Shown here: positions 1 through 5,543 of the stretch, piece after piece
Layout of the letters: each line of letters starts with the position of its first letter
Numbering within the stretch: the stretch's first letter is position 1
NCBI GenBank assembly: GCA_028279995.1
Contig: JANQMQ010000418.1
Location: 1 to 5,543, forward strand
Length of the DNA stretch: 5,543 bases
Source: Candidatus Phaeomarinibacter sp.
GTDB lineage: Bacteria; Pseudomonadota; Alphaproteobacteria; CGMCC-115125
Reading direction: 5' to 3'
Made by a program: the position numbers and the translations under genes
Notes under the pieces: model-generated
The model's input: only the letters and a program-made list of their open reading frames with translations
Databases searched by the model: none
Told to the model about the DNA's origin: nothing

Positions 1-1058
1 GCGTTCTGTCAATCCAGGCCGCACGCCGATATGCCCCCGCCCTGCATCAGTTCGGTCTCGCGCACAGCCGCGGATGGGGAACACCTGTGGATCTTGACGC
101 GGCGCGCGATGCTTTTCTTCAGGCGGTGGAGTATGACTTTCCCGGTCGCGGCGAAACGGCTTACGAGCTTGGCCGCCTTTACCAGCGCTCCGTCGGCGAA
201 GACTGCAACGCGCTGGCTGTCTCCTGGTTTCAGCGCGCTGAGGCGTGGGGGTACACCAAGGCGCATCTGCAACTGGCCGTCCACTATGAGCGCGGTCTTG
301 GCATCGACCGAGACATTGATCGCGCTTTTCGTCACTACGAAGTAGCAGCAACTCACGGCTCCGAAGCCGCCGCGATCAAGTTCGCCCGTGCTCTCAAGCG
401 GGGTGCTGCGGGTCTGGCAGCTGACCCTGATCGTGCGGCTTACCTTGCCGACATCGCCATGCGGTCCCTTATTCAAAAGGCACGGGCTGGTTCCGGCAGT
501 GCGGCAAAGCTCCTTGGGCGTCTTTACCGCGACGGCGACTTCGTGGACATGGACCTGACGAGTGCCCGGCGCTGGTTTCAGCGATCCGGCGAACTCGGTG
601 ATCCCGGTGGGATGCATGATCTTGCCCGCCTGGTGCTGGCGAACGAGACGGATCCGATTCAACACCGCCGTGCGCTTGCCTGGTTGCGCCGCGCCGTATC
701 CCTTGGCCATGGCGGCGCCATGACCGCAATCGGTCGGTTTCATCTTGCTGAAAAGTACGGACTGAACCGCAACGGTGCGGTCATCTGGTTTGAGCGCGGC
801 GTGGAGGCTCTGCACGCCGGGGCGATGGAAGAGCTGGCGCGCCTCTATGCCGCCGGTGATCTGGTTCCCCGTGACATGACCAGGGCACTGGACCTGGCTG
901 AGCGCGGAGCCGCACTCGGCCATCGTGGTTCCCAGACTTTGCTGACGGACCTGCGCCTGCGCCGCGGTTCGGTCACGGGCAAGGATCAGAAATCCGATCA
1001 GCATAAGTCATCCGCGGCCGCTCCTGCGTCACTCCCCCAACTTGAAGTCGAACTGTAA
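1..1058 (+). CDS. Sel1/TPR-like repeat protein, AlgK-like, 5' end missing
   Basis: The frame is open from base 3 and reaches TAA at 1056-1058, giving 351 visible residues; the true start lies left of the window. A GTG at 87 lies inside a repeat and is not a plausible start, because the preceding codons already encode a good Sel1 half-repeat (YAPALHQFGLAHSRGWGTP). I count about eight Sel1/TPR-like repeats, near visible residues 10-46, 47-84, 85-120, 121-164, 165-200, 201-236, 237-271 and 272-307, plus a half repeat to about 320. Typical elements are LGRLYRDG, LARLYAAGDLVPRD and WFQRSGELGD. A polar tail of about 30 residues follows. In alginate systems the Sel1/TPR-like lipoprotein AlgK scaffolds the envelope export complex; placement 11 bases before an algI-type gene supports a similar role. 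A signal peptide or lipobox cannot be checked here. Sel1 proteins are functionally diverse, so the family is secure but AlgK equivalence is inference. Confidence 0.9.
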   Translation, partial: VLSIQAARRYAPALHQFGLAHSRGWGTPVDLDAARDAFLQAVEYDFPGRGETAYELGRLYQRSVGEDCNALAVSWFQRAEAWGYTKAHLQLAVHYERGLGIDRDIDRAFRHYEVAATHGSEAAAIKFARALKRGAAGLAADPDRAAYLADIAMRSLIQKARAGSGSAAKLLGRLYRDGDFVDMDLTSARRWFQRSGELGDPGGMHDLARLVLANETDPIQHRRALAWLRRAVSLGHGGAMTAIGRFHLAEKYGLNRNGAVIWFERGVEALHAGAMEELARLYAAGDLVPRDMTRALDLAERGAALGHRGSQTLLTDLRLRRGSVTGKDQKSDQHKSSAAAPASLPQLEVEL

Positions 1059-1069
1059 GAGGTCTCCCA

Positions 1070-2575
1070 ATGGTTTTCAGCTCTCTCGAGTTCATCTACC
1101 TCTTTCTGCCTCCTACGCTGGCCGGGTTCTTCATCCTGCGCTGGCTGGGCTGGGAGCGCGGCATCATCTGGTGGCTGATTGCCGCCTCGCTGGCTTTCTA
1201 TGCCTGGTGGAGCGTGGCGCATCTCGCTCTTCTTCTCGGGTCGGTCGCGGTCAACTTCCTGCTTCACCGCATGCTGGTGCGTGAGAAAAACGGGTATGTG
1301 CTGTGGGCCGGCATCATCGGCAACCTGGCGACACTTGCTTACTTCAAATATGCGGACTTCCTGCTCGCCAATGTGAACGCGGTGGCGGGAACGGATCTTT
1401 CGATGCTCGGCATCATTCTGCCGTTGGCTATTTCGTTCTTCACTTTCCAGCAGATCTCTTTCCTGTACGACACCTACAAGGACCGCATCGCGGAGTGTGA
1501 CTTCTCACGCTACATGCTGTTTGTCGTGTTCTTTCCGCAACTCATTGCGGGACCGATCGTCCTGCAGAAGGACACCATTCCGCAGTTCCGGCTCGCCATC
1601 TTTCAGAGCCGCGTCTTCATGAACCTGGCAGTCGGCGGCACGCTGTTCGGCATTGGCCTGTTCAAGAAGATCGTGCTGGCAGACGGCGTTGCGCCCATAG
1701 CCAACACGGTGTTCGGTCTTGCGGACGCCGGTCAGGCAGTGCCGATGGAAGCTGCATGGATTGGGGCGCTTGCCTACACCTTCCAGATCTATTTCGACTT
1801 TTCCGGCTATTGCGACATGGCGTTGGGGCTGGCACGCCTGTTCGGCATTCGCCTGCCCATCAATTTCCACTCGCCTTACAAGTCCCAGTCGATCGTCGAG
1901 TTCTGGCGGCGCTGGCACATCACCCTGTCACGGTTCCTGCGGGACTATCTCTACATTCCGCTGGGTGGCAACCGCTATGGCAGCTCACGCCGCTATGTGA
2001 ACCTGTTTGCAACCATGGTGCTTGGTGGCCTGTGGCACGGCGCCAGCTGGAACTTTGTCTTCTGGGGCGTGCTGCATGGTCTTTATCTGACCATCAACCA
2101 TGCCTGGACGGCACTGGTCGGCACTACAGGCTTCTCAGCCTATCTCCCGGCGCCTGTCGCGCGGGTCGTTGCGCAGGGCCTTACGCTGCTCGCAGTCATC
2201 GTGGCCTGGGTCTTCTTCCGGGCCGAGACATTCAGCGGTGCGCTGCTGGTACTCGAAGGTATGGCCGGCATGAGCGAGGTCTACGACACCAAGCAGTGGA
2301 ATGGTGTGCTGACCGACACAGGTCTGTTCTGGATGCAGGCTGCGGTGCTGTCCGTCATCTGTCTGTTTGCGCCCAACGCAATCGAGCTTGTGCGCAAGTA
2401 TCGGCCCGTGATCGATGTCAAGGACGCGCTGGGCAAGGTTGTCGAGTCAGGCCAGCGGCTCCTGTGGCGCCCGTCGCCTGCCTGGTCGATTGCGATTTTC
2501 GCGGTCACGCTCACCTCCATCATTCAGATGTACCGGCTCGATGACCTGACCGAGTTCATCTACTTCAACTTCTAG
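1070..2575 (+). CDS. algI: AlgI-type MBOAT polysaccharide O-acetyltransferase membrane protein
   Basis: This encodes 501 residues, close to the usual AlgI length of about 470-520. It is a polytopic inner-membrane protein with hydrophobic segments near residues 7-25, 31-49, 76-92, 113-130, 146-162, 184-202, 228-245, 310-340, 367-383, 411-425 and 471-488. MBOAT hallmarks are all present: FPQLIAGPI at 155-163, YFDFSGYCDMALGLARLFGI at 241-260, EFWRRWHITLSRFLRDYLYI at 277-296, and LGGLWHGASWNFVFWG at 318-333. His323 in the WHGASW motif is the expected catalytic histidine and His283 is the second conserved one. The end, FIYFNF, is typical of the family. AlgI-like proteins move acetyl groups from a cytoplasmic donor to periplasmic acetyltransferases that acetylate polymers such as alginate. 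The ATG at 1070 has AAGAGG at 1057-1062, seven bases upstream, overlapping the stop of the preceding gene. The polymer is not identifiable; DltB/PatB-like relatives are less likely given length and context. Confidence 0.95.
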   Translation: MVFSSLEFIYLFLPPTLAGFFILRWLGWERGIIWWLIAASLAFYAWWSVAHLALLLGSVAVNFLLHRMLVREKNGYVLWAGIIGNLATLAYFKYADFLLANVNAVAGTDLSMLGIILPLAISFFTFQQISFLYDTYKDRIAECDFSRYMLFVVFFPQLIAGPIVLQKDTIPQFRLAIFQSRVFMNLAVGGTLFGIGLFKKIVLADGVAPIANTVFGLADAGQAVPMEAAWIGALAYTFQIYFDFSGYCDMALGLARLFGIRLPINFHSPYKSQSIVEFWRRWHITLSRFLRDYLYIPLGGNRYGSSRRYVNLFATMVLGGLWHGASWNFVFWGVLHGLYLTINHAWTALVGTTGFSAYLPAPVARVVAQGLTLLAVIVAWVFFRAETFSGALLVLEGMAGMSEVYDTKQWNGVLTDTGLFWMQAAVLSVICLFAPNAIELVRKYRPVIDVKDALGKVVESGQRLLWRPSPAWSIAIFAVTLTSIIQMYRLDDLTEFIYFNF

Positions 2576-2578
2576 GAG
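2574..2578 (+). promoter_or_regulatory. Shine-Dalgarno AGGAG that decides the start of the exported protein
   Basis: AGGAG overlaps the TAG stop of algI (2573-2575). It lies six bases before ATG 2585 and three bases before GTG 2582. The spacing favours the ATG, and the arrangement suggests translational coupling to algI. Confidence 0.75.
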
Positions 2579-2584
2579 ATCGTG

Positions 2585-4606
2585 ATGCGCAACGTCCCGG
2601 TATTCACGCTCGGCCTCCTGTGCTTGATGCTCGGAGTGGCTTCCCAAAGCCTGGCTGCGACGGAGAGTGCATCAACCTCCATTGCACCACAGGGGTGGGT
2701 GATCACGCAGTCCGCTTCAGGCAACAGCTACGACACGGCTAGTGAAGAAGTCACGATCAAAGGGCTGACTGGACCCGGCCTTGTAGCTGTAAGTCATGCG
2801 GCGGACCAGGAAACCATCATTCAATGGGAGGAAGGTGGCGTCGGCACATCTATTGATTTCAACGGGCGAACAATTGTCGACGGACGTTCACTCGAGGATG
2901 TATCGCGCCTTACCGGGTTCAAGGCCAACAGGGCAGGTAACTATGTCTACCTGAAGACGCCGAAGGGTCCCAAGGCGCGGGTACAGCTCTATCTCAATGA
3001 CGTGAAGGTGCATGAGTGGCCACGCCTCAGCATCGTACGCATCCTGGCATTCAAGGATGAGACCCTCACGGTTTCGGTGTTCGACCGTGACACGAGAGCG
3101 ACCCAATTCTGGCAGTTTGAAACAGCGATAGCGTCACCAGAACTTCGCACCGCCCGGCATGTGGGCGCGGTGGAAGATTGCCCGATCCTTAAATCCAAAG
3201 TGAGCAATGATCGTTTGCTCCTTCAGCTGCATTGCAAGCCGGACAATGGCAGCGATGCCTACAGCCTGCTGCTCGCAGACGGCGCCCTGAAGCCGCTGTA
3301 TGAAGGGCAGGCTGATGCGTTACTTGCTCAGGGTATGCTGTCCAGGACGGTGCTCAAGGCTTCGCGACCTAAGTCCGGCTATTCAGTCCCGCTTCTTCTC
3401 GTAGATGGCACTGCCAGTGCCCGCAGTTTCTTTCATGCGGTCACGACGACACTGCTGAAAGACCTTGGCGAGCCGATGGCGCTGGCCAGCGACGGCGCCG
3501 GCAAACAGAGTTGGAGCCAGAGCTATCGCACCAGGGCATTGGCGAGACTGTATGCAGCGACCGGACAGGAAGTGTTTGCCGCGCTCGCCCGCACGGCCAT
3601 GGAGCGGACACTCCGCCAGTGCAACGAGAACCTCGATGTATCGGGAAACGCAAATCCGCCGTGTGCATGGGCCTCCCGTATCTACTCCACTGACAAGACA
3701 ACGCCGATCTCGCTGCTGATCAACCAGGCGATGATTTCGTCAAGTCTTCTGGAAAGCTGTCGTGATCTGGCTGACTCATGCCCACCCGACTTGCGCAGGC
3801 GTATTCGGCAGAACGCCACCTGTCTGATCAAGGCATATGAGAAGGACTTTGATGAGTCTACGCAGCTTTACCGCATCACCTATGGTGCGCCCTTCCGATA
3901 TGACGGTCTGTGGGCACCGTGGAACTGGCAGATGAGCTGGGCGGGTGTTCTTGCCCACATGGCGGACGAGACACCGTCTCTTGGCGTTCGCGCGCGCGGA
4001 CTGGTTGATCGCTTTACAGATACATGGAGCGGCGATGCAAACGGCGCGCTATGGCGGTACTGGCCGGAGCCATACTATGCAGGCTGGAGCGTGGAGGACG
4101 AGCTATCTTTCAACCGCCCCCGCCAGTCAGCGAAAAAACTGCCGCGCTACGAAGACCTCAACCATGCAGGGATCAGCCTGCTTGGGATCAAGACTGCCCT
4201 GAATACTGAAGCCGGCCTGACCGAACCGCAGTTTGACGCGGTGAGAGCGCGGCTCGACACGCTCCTATCATCAGGAACGGTTCTCCCGCGAGATCTGGAT
4301 GGGGCAGGGCCGCACAGCCCTCGCTGGATGCCTGGTGCCGGGTGGGACATGGCCAGGTCTGATCTAATGCGCGAGAGATATGCGGGTTTGATGCCGGGCG
4401 CACACTCAAGTGACCAGCATCTGGCCTACGCTTACTTTTTTGATCCCGCGGCACCCTTTGAATTGACGCTTACGTTGGCTGACTGCACCGGCGAAGAGTG
4501 TCTACCCACTAAAACCTGGCGCTTCACCAGCGCCAAAGCCTTCCTCGCCCAAAACCCGCTGGTGGCATTCAAGCCAACCCATATCAATGCAAGGCAGCAG
4601 CTTTGA
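2585..4606 (+). CDS. Exported protein, putative alpha/alpha-toroid polysaccharide-active enzyme
   Basis: I do not recognise a named family with certainty. The 673-residue product starts at ATG 2585, not the adjacent GTG at 2582. A signal peptide (residues 1-25, hydrophobic core VFTLGLLCLMLGV, cleavage likely after SLA at 22-24) directs it to the periplasm or beyond. Residues about 35-270 look rich in beta strands, with alternating hydrophobic and polar residues. Residues about 280-620 look helical and carry aromatic motifs: RALARLYAATG 317-327, APWNWQMSWAGVLAHMA 444-460, RYWPEPYYAGW 491-501 and YEDLNHAGISLLGI 522-535. Such tryptophan-rich helical-hairpin motifs with an E-D-x-x-H element resemble uncharacterised alpha/alpha-toroid proteins (lyase, epimerase or glycosidase-like folds), so a polysaccharide substrate is plausible. 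The PL5 AlgL signature NNHRYW is absent, as is an SGNH GDS block, so it is neither a classical AlgL nor an AlgJ/AlgX. Nine cysteines in the mature part could form disulfides. It lies nine bases after algI and is surely co-transcribed. Confidence 0.9.
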   Translation: MRNVPVFTLGLLCLMLGVASQSLAATESASTSIAPQGWVITQSASGNSYDTASEEVTIKGLTGPGLVAVSHAADQETIIQWEEGGVGTSIDFNGRTIVDGRSLEDVSRLTGFKANRAGNYVYLKTPKGPKARVQLYLNDVKVHEWPRLSIVRILAFKDETLTVSVFDRDTRATQFWQFETAIASPELRTARHVGAVEDCPILKSKVSNDRLLLQLHCKPDNGSDAYSLLLADGALKPLYEGQADALLAQGMLSRTVLKASRPKSGYSVPLLLVDGTASARSFFHAVTTTLLKDLGEPMALASDGAGKQSWSQSYRTRALARLYAATGQEVFAALARTAMERTLRQCNENLDVSGNANPPCAWASRIYSTDKTTPISLLINQAMISSSLLESCRDLADSCPPDLRRRIRQNATCLIKAYEKDFDESTQLYRITYGAPFRYDGLWAPWNWQMSWAGVLAHMADETPSLGVRARGLVDRFTDTWSGDANGALWRYWPEPYYAGWSVEDELSFNRPRQSAKKLPRYEDLNHAGISLLGIKTALNTEAGLTEPQFDAVRARLDTLLSSGTVLPRDLDGAGPHSPRWMPGAGWDMARSDLMRERYAGLMPGAHSSDQHLAYAYFFDPAAPFELTLTLADCTGEECLPTKTWRFTSAKAFLAQNPLVAFKPTHINARQQL

Positions 4607-4700
4607 GACCATTGGATAGCTGTGCGTTTTCACCCGCCACATAAAGGCATTTTAGACTTGTTCTTGTGGCCTGCCTCTACACCCCAAGCTTGCCTGTCAA

Positions 4701-4712
4701 ATTGTCGACAAT
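4701..4712. promoter_or_regulatory. Perfect 12-bp palindrome ATTGTCGACAAT, candidate operator
   Basis: The 12 bases equal their own reverse complement; the symmetry stops at 4700/4713. The site covers the proposed -35 of the downstream gene, a classic repressor position. The TTGT-NN-ACAA core resembles operators described for GntR/FCD-family regulators, but no regulator gene is in view, so the family link is inference. Confidence 0.45.
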
Positions 4713-4732
4713 ATACATTTCTTTGATATGAT
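4705..4732 (+). promoter_or_regulatory. Putative sigma-70-type promoter with extended -10
   Basis: TCGACA at 4705-4710 (five of six matches to TTGACA), a 16-base spacer, and TATGAT at 4727-4732 (five of six matches to TATAAT). TG at 4724-4725 followed by one base gives an extended -10. Transcription would begin near 4739-4741, leaving a leader of about 28 bases before ATG 4768. An alternative -35, TTGTCG at 4702-4707, would give a 19-base spacer. The local AT-rich sequence contrasts with the surrounding genes. Confidence 0.5.
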
Positions 4733-4753
4733 CTCAGCTTAGTAGCGCAATTT

Positions 4754-4758
4754 CAGGG
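4754..4758 (+). promoter_or_regulatory. Shine-Dalgarno-like CAGGG that decides the start of the small secreted protein
   Basis: CAGGG lies nine bases before ATG 4768. The in-frame TTG at 4759 directly abuts it and would have no spacing, so ATG 4768 is chosen. The match to the anti-Shine-Dalgarno is only moderate. Confidence 0.5.
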
Positions 4759-4767
4759 TTGGCAAAA

Positions 4768-5193
4768 ATGAACAAGATACTGGGGTTTGTGGCTGTTGCG
4801 GCAGTGTCATCGAGCCTGTCATTGTCCGCACAGGCAGAGAGGCTTACAGCGGAGAGCGGCGACCTTCTGACCAGCAGCGACATGCGTTCGATGTTTGCGA
4901 ATGCAACTTTTACCGGCATCAATCAGTTTGGGAATGACTATGTCAGCAACCTCTATGAGGGCGGTGACATGACCGGTGATGCAATCAGCCCGGATGGCGT
5001 TTTGCTGGAAAGCGACAGCGGTCGCTGGTGGGTAAAGAACAATGCTTGGTGCCGTGAATGGGACAACTGGTTCGGCGGCTATCCCGCATGCTTCAAGATC
5101 GTCAAGGACGGTGACACCATCAAGTTCTTTGACACGTCAAACAATCTCGTCAGTGATACGACCTACACGGCTAACGCGGCGGCGCCTCGTTAG
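4768..5193 (+). CDS. Small secreted protein, DUF995-like, function unknown
   Basis: This encodes 141 residues. An N-terminal signal peptide (MNKILGFVAVAAV core, likely cleavage after AQA at 21-23) leaves a mature protein of about 118 residues, so it is periplasmic or secreted. The mature part has a short helical stretch (LLTSSDMRSMFANATFTG, 33-50) followed by what looks like a small beta sheet: YVSNLYEGGDMTGD, then a serine-glycine turn and GRWWVKNNAWCREWDNWFGG at 85-104. Two cysteines, C95 and C108, are well placed for a disulfide, and KDGDTIKFFD follows at 113-122. The pattern of signal peptide, a 'gktf..G' strand, a GxW strand, then two cysteines and a DGD-I turn resembles DUF995-type proteins of alphaproteobacteria; this is by memory and unverified. 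It has its own promoter and is separated by 161 bases from the polysaccharide operon, so a functional link to it is not shown. Confidence 0.85.
   Translation: MNKILGFVAVAAVSSSLSLSAQAERLTAESGDLLTSSDMRSMFANATFTGINQFGNDYVSNLYEGGDMTGDAISPDGVLLESDSGRWWVKNNAWCREWDNWFGGYPACFKIVKDGDTIKFFDTSNNLVSDTTYTANAAAPR
5171..5193. repeat. Inverted repeat across the stop codon, possible weak hairpin
   Basis: CTAACG (5171-5176) and CGTTAG (5188-5193) form a perfect six-base stem around an 11-base GC-rich loop containing GGCGCC. The right arm includes the TAG stop of the small secreted protein. It sits next to the convergent gene end, so it could help stop transcription from either side, but no T-run follows on either strand. 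Confidence 0.3.
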
Positions 5194-5224
5194 GGGCAGG
5201 CCCAATTGGAATCATGAACAGAGG

Positions 5225-5543
5225 TCAGGCCACTTCGCCAATCACGTGCTTCGCGGTCTCCGGTTCCTGCCAGGCATCGTCGGCGACAGCTTCCATGAAG
5301 GCGTTGCGGCGCTCTGCCAGCATCTCATCAATAAGGCTCAGGGCTTGTGTCTGATCTCGACGCATGACGAGCTTGAGAACCTTGTTAAAGCTGGTCGCGA
5401 GTTTGCCGGCGGAAACAGCCGGCGCTTCGACGTCACTGGCTAGGAGTGGTAGCAGCATGGAGGCTTGATCATAGGCCTCAACCGCACGCCTGTTGTTGCC
5501 CAACGCCACAAGGTAGCGCCCGAACGTGACCTCATCGGACACC
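5225..5543 (-). CDS. C-terminal part of a TPR-like protein, 5' end beyond the window
   Basis: On the - strand a frame is open from the right edge to TGA at 5227-5225, showing about 105 residues. The first possible start, GTG at 5542-5540, is at the very edge and has no visible ribosome site, so the gene most likely begins outside. The visible sequence is helical. FGRYLVALGNNRRAVEAYDQ fits a tetratricopeptide-type helix pair (aromatic, LG, then A-x-x-A-Y), followed by an LLPLLASD helix, a helix ATSFNKVLKLVMRRDQ, and ALSLIDEMLAERRNAFMEAV. No catalytic motif is visible. The gene converges with the small secreted-protein gene, 31 bases apart, so it is not part of that transcript. I do not recognise the family; a TPR tail of a larger enzyme or scaffold is possible. 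Confidence 0.7.
   Translation of the reverse strand, partial: VSDEVTFGRYLVALGNNRRAVEAYDQASMLLPLLASDVEAPAVSAGKLATSFNKVLKLVMRRDQTQALSLIDEMLAERRNAFMEAVADDAWQEPETAKHVIGEVA

Larger units (their letters stand above)
4607..4767. other. Intergenic spacer between the polysaccharide operon and the small secreted-protein gene
   Basis: These 161 bases hold no credible coding frame. The right half carries the promoter and palindrome listed separately. The left half has only a weak GCCACA/TGTGGC pair (4636-4641 and 4665-4670) with a 23-base loop and no T-run, so I see no convincing intrinsic terminator for the upstream operon. Rho-dependent ending or readthrough is possible. Confidence 0.6.

Noticed and set aside
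9..1004. A 331-codon open frame on the - strand opposite the Sel1-repeat gene
   Set aside because: It is almost wholly antisense to a convincing repeat gene, shows no recognisable domain, and lacks a plausible ribosome site. Long antisense frames are common in GC-rich coding DNA with strong third-position bias.
1505..1918. A 137-codon - strand frame opposite algI
   Set aside because: Antisense shadow of conserved MBOAT motifs, with a composition unlike a folded protein.
1756..2544. A 262-codon + strand frame inside algI
   Set aside because: It is an out-of-frame shadow rich in Arg, Ala, Cys and His within strongly conserved MBOAT coding sequence.
2585..4606. Assignment of the exported protein as AlgL alginate lyase or AlgJ/AlgX
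   Set aside because: The length is much greater than AlgL, the NNHRYW motif is missing, and no SGNH GDS block is present.
4636..4670. GCCACA/TGTGGC pair as a terminator for the polysaccharide operon
   Set aside because: The stem is six bases with a 23-base loop and no following T-run, so it is not a convincing intrinsic terminator.
5042..5443. A + strand frame of 133 codons overlapping the small secreted protein and the - strand gene
   Set aside because: It runs out of frame through one gene and antisense through another, and is arginine/serine rich without motifs.

Overview
The window looks like a chromosomal piece of a GC-rich Gram-negative bacterium. An alphaproteobacterium is my best guess, from codon use, the alginate-type gene order and a small DUF995-like secreted protein, but nothing here fixes the taxon. 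The left part (1-4606) is the distal end of an exopolysaccharide operon read on the + strand. The right part holds a separate small secreted-protein gene with its own promoter, then the 3' end of a gene on the - strand. No tRNA, rRNA, CRISPR array, insertion sequence or prophage gene is visible.

Layout: (1) 1-1058, the 3' part of a Sel1/TPR-like repeat protein whose frame is open to the left edge, comparable in architecture to AlgK. (2) 1070-2575, a complete AlgI-type MBOAT membrane protein for polysaccharide O-acetylation. (3) 2585-4606, a complete exported protein of 673 residues with a beta-rich-looking N-terminal half and a helical C-terminal half; I infer an alpha/alpha-toroid polysaccharide-active protein of unassigned activity. 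The three genes are separated by only 11 and 9 bases and each downstream gene has a Shine-Dalgarno at the junction, so they are almost certainly one transcript. (4) 4607-4767, a 161-base AT-richer spacer with an extended -10 type promoter and a perfect 12-bp palindrome overlapping its -35. (5) 4768-5193, a small secreted two-cysteine protein. (6) 5225-5543 on the - strand, the C-terminal end of a protein with TPR-like helices, convergent with the previous gene.

Working model (inference): the repeat protein scaffolds an envelope export complex, the MBOAT protein passes acetyl groups across the inner membrane, and the exported toroid-like protein modifies or trims the polymer in the periplasm. 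The periplasmic SGNH acetyltransferase (AlgJ/AlgX type) that normally works with AlgI is not in the window; it may lie upstream. The most interesting items are the unassigned exported protein directly after algI, and the palindrome over the promoter of the small secreted protein.
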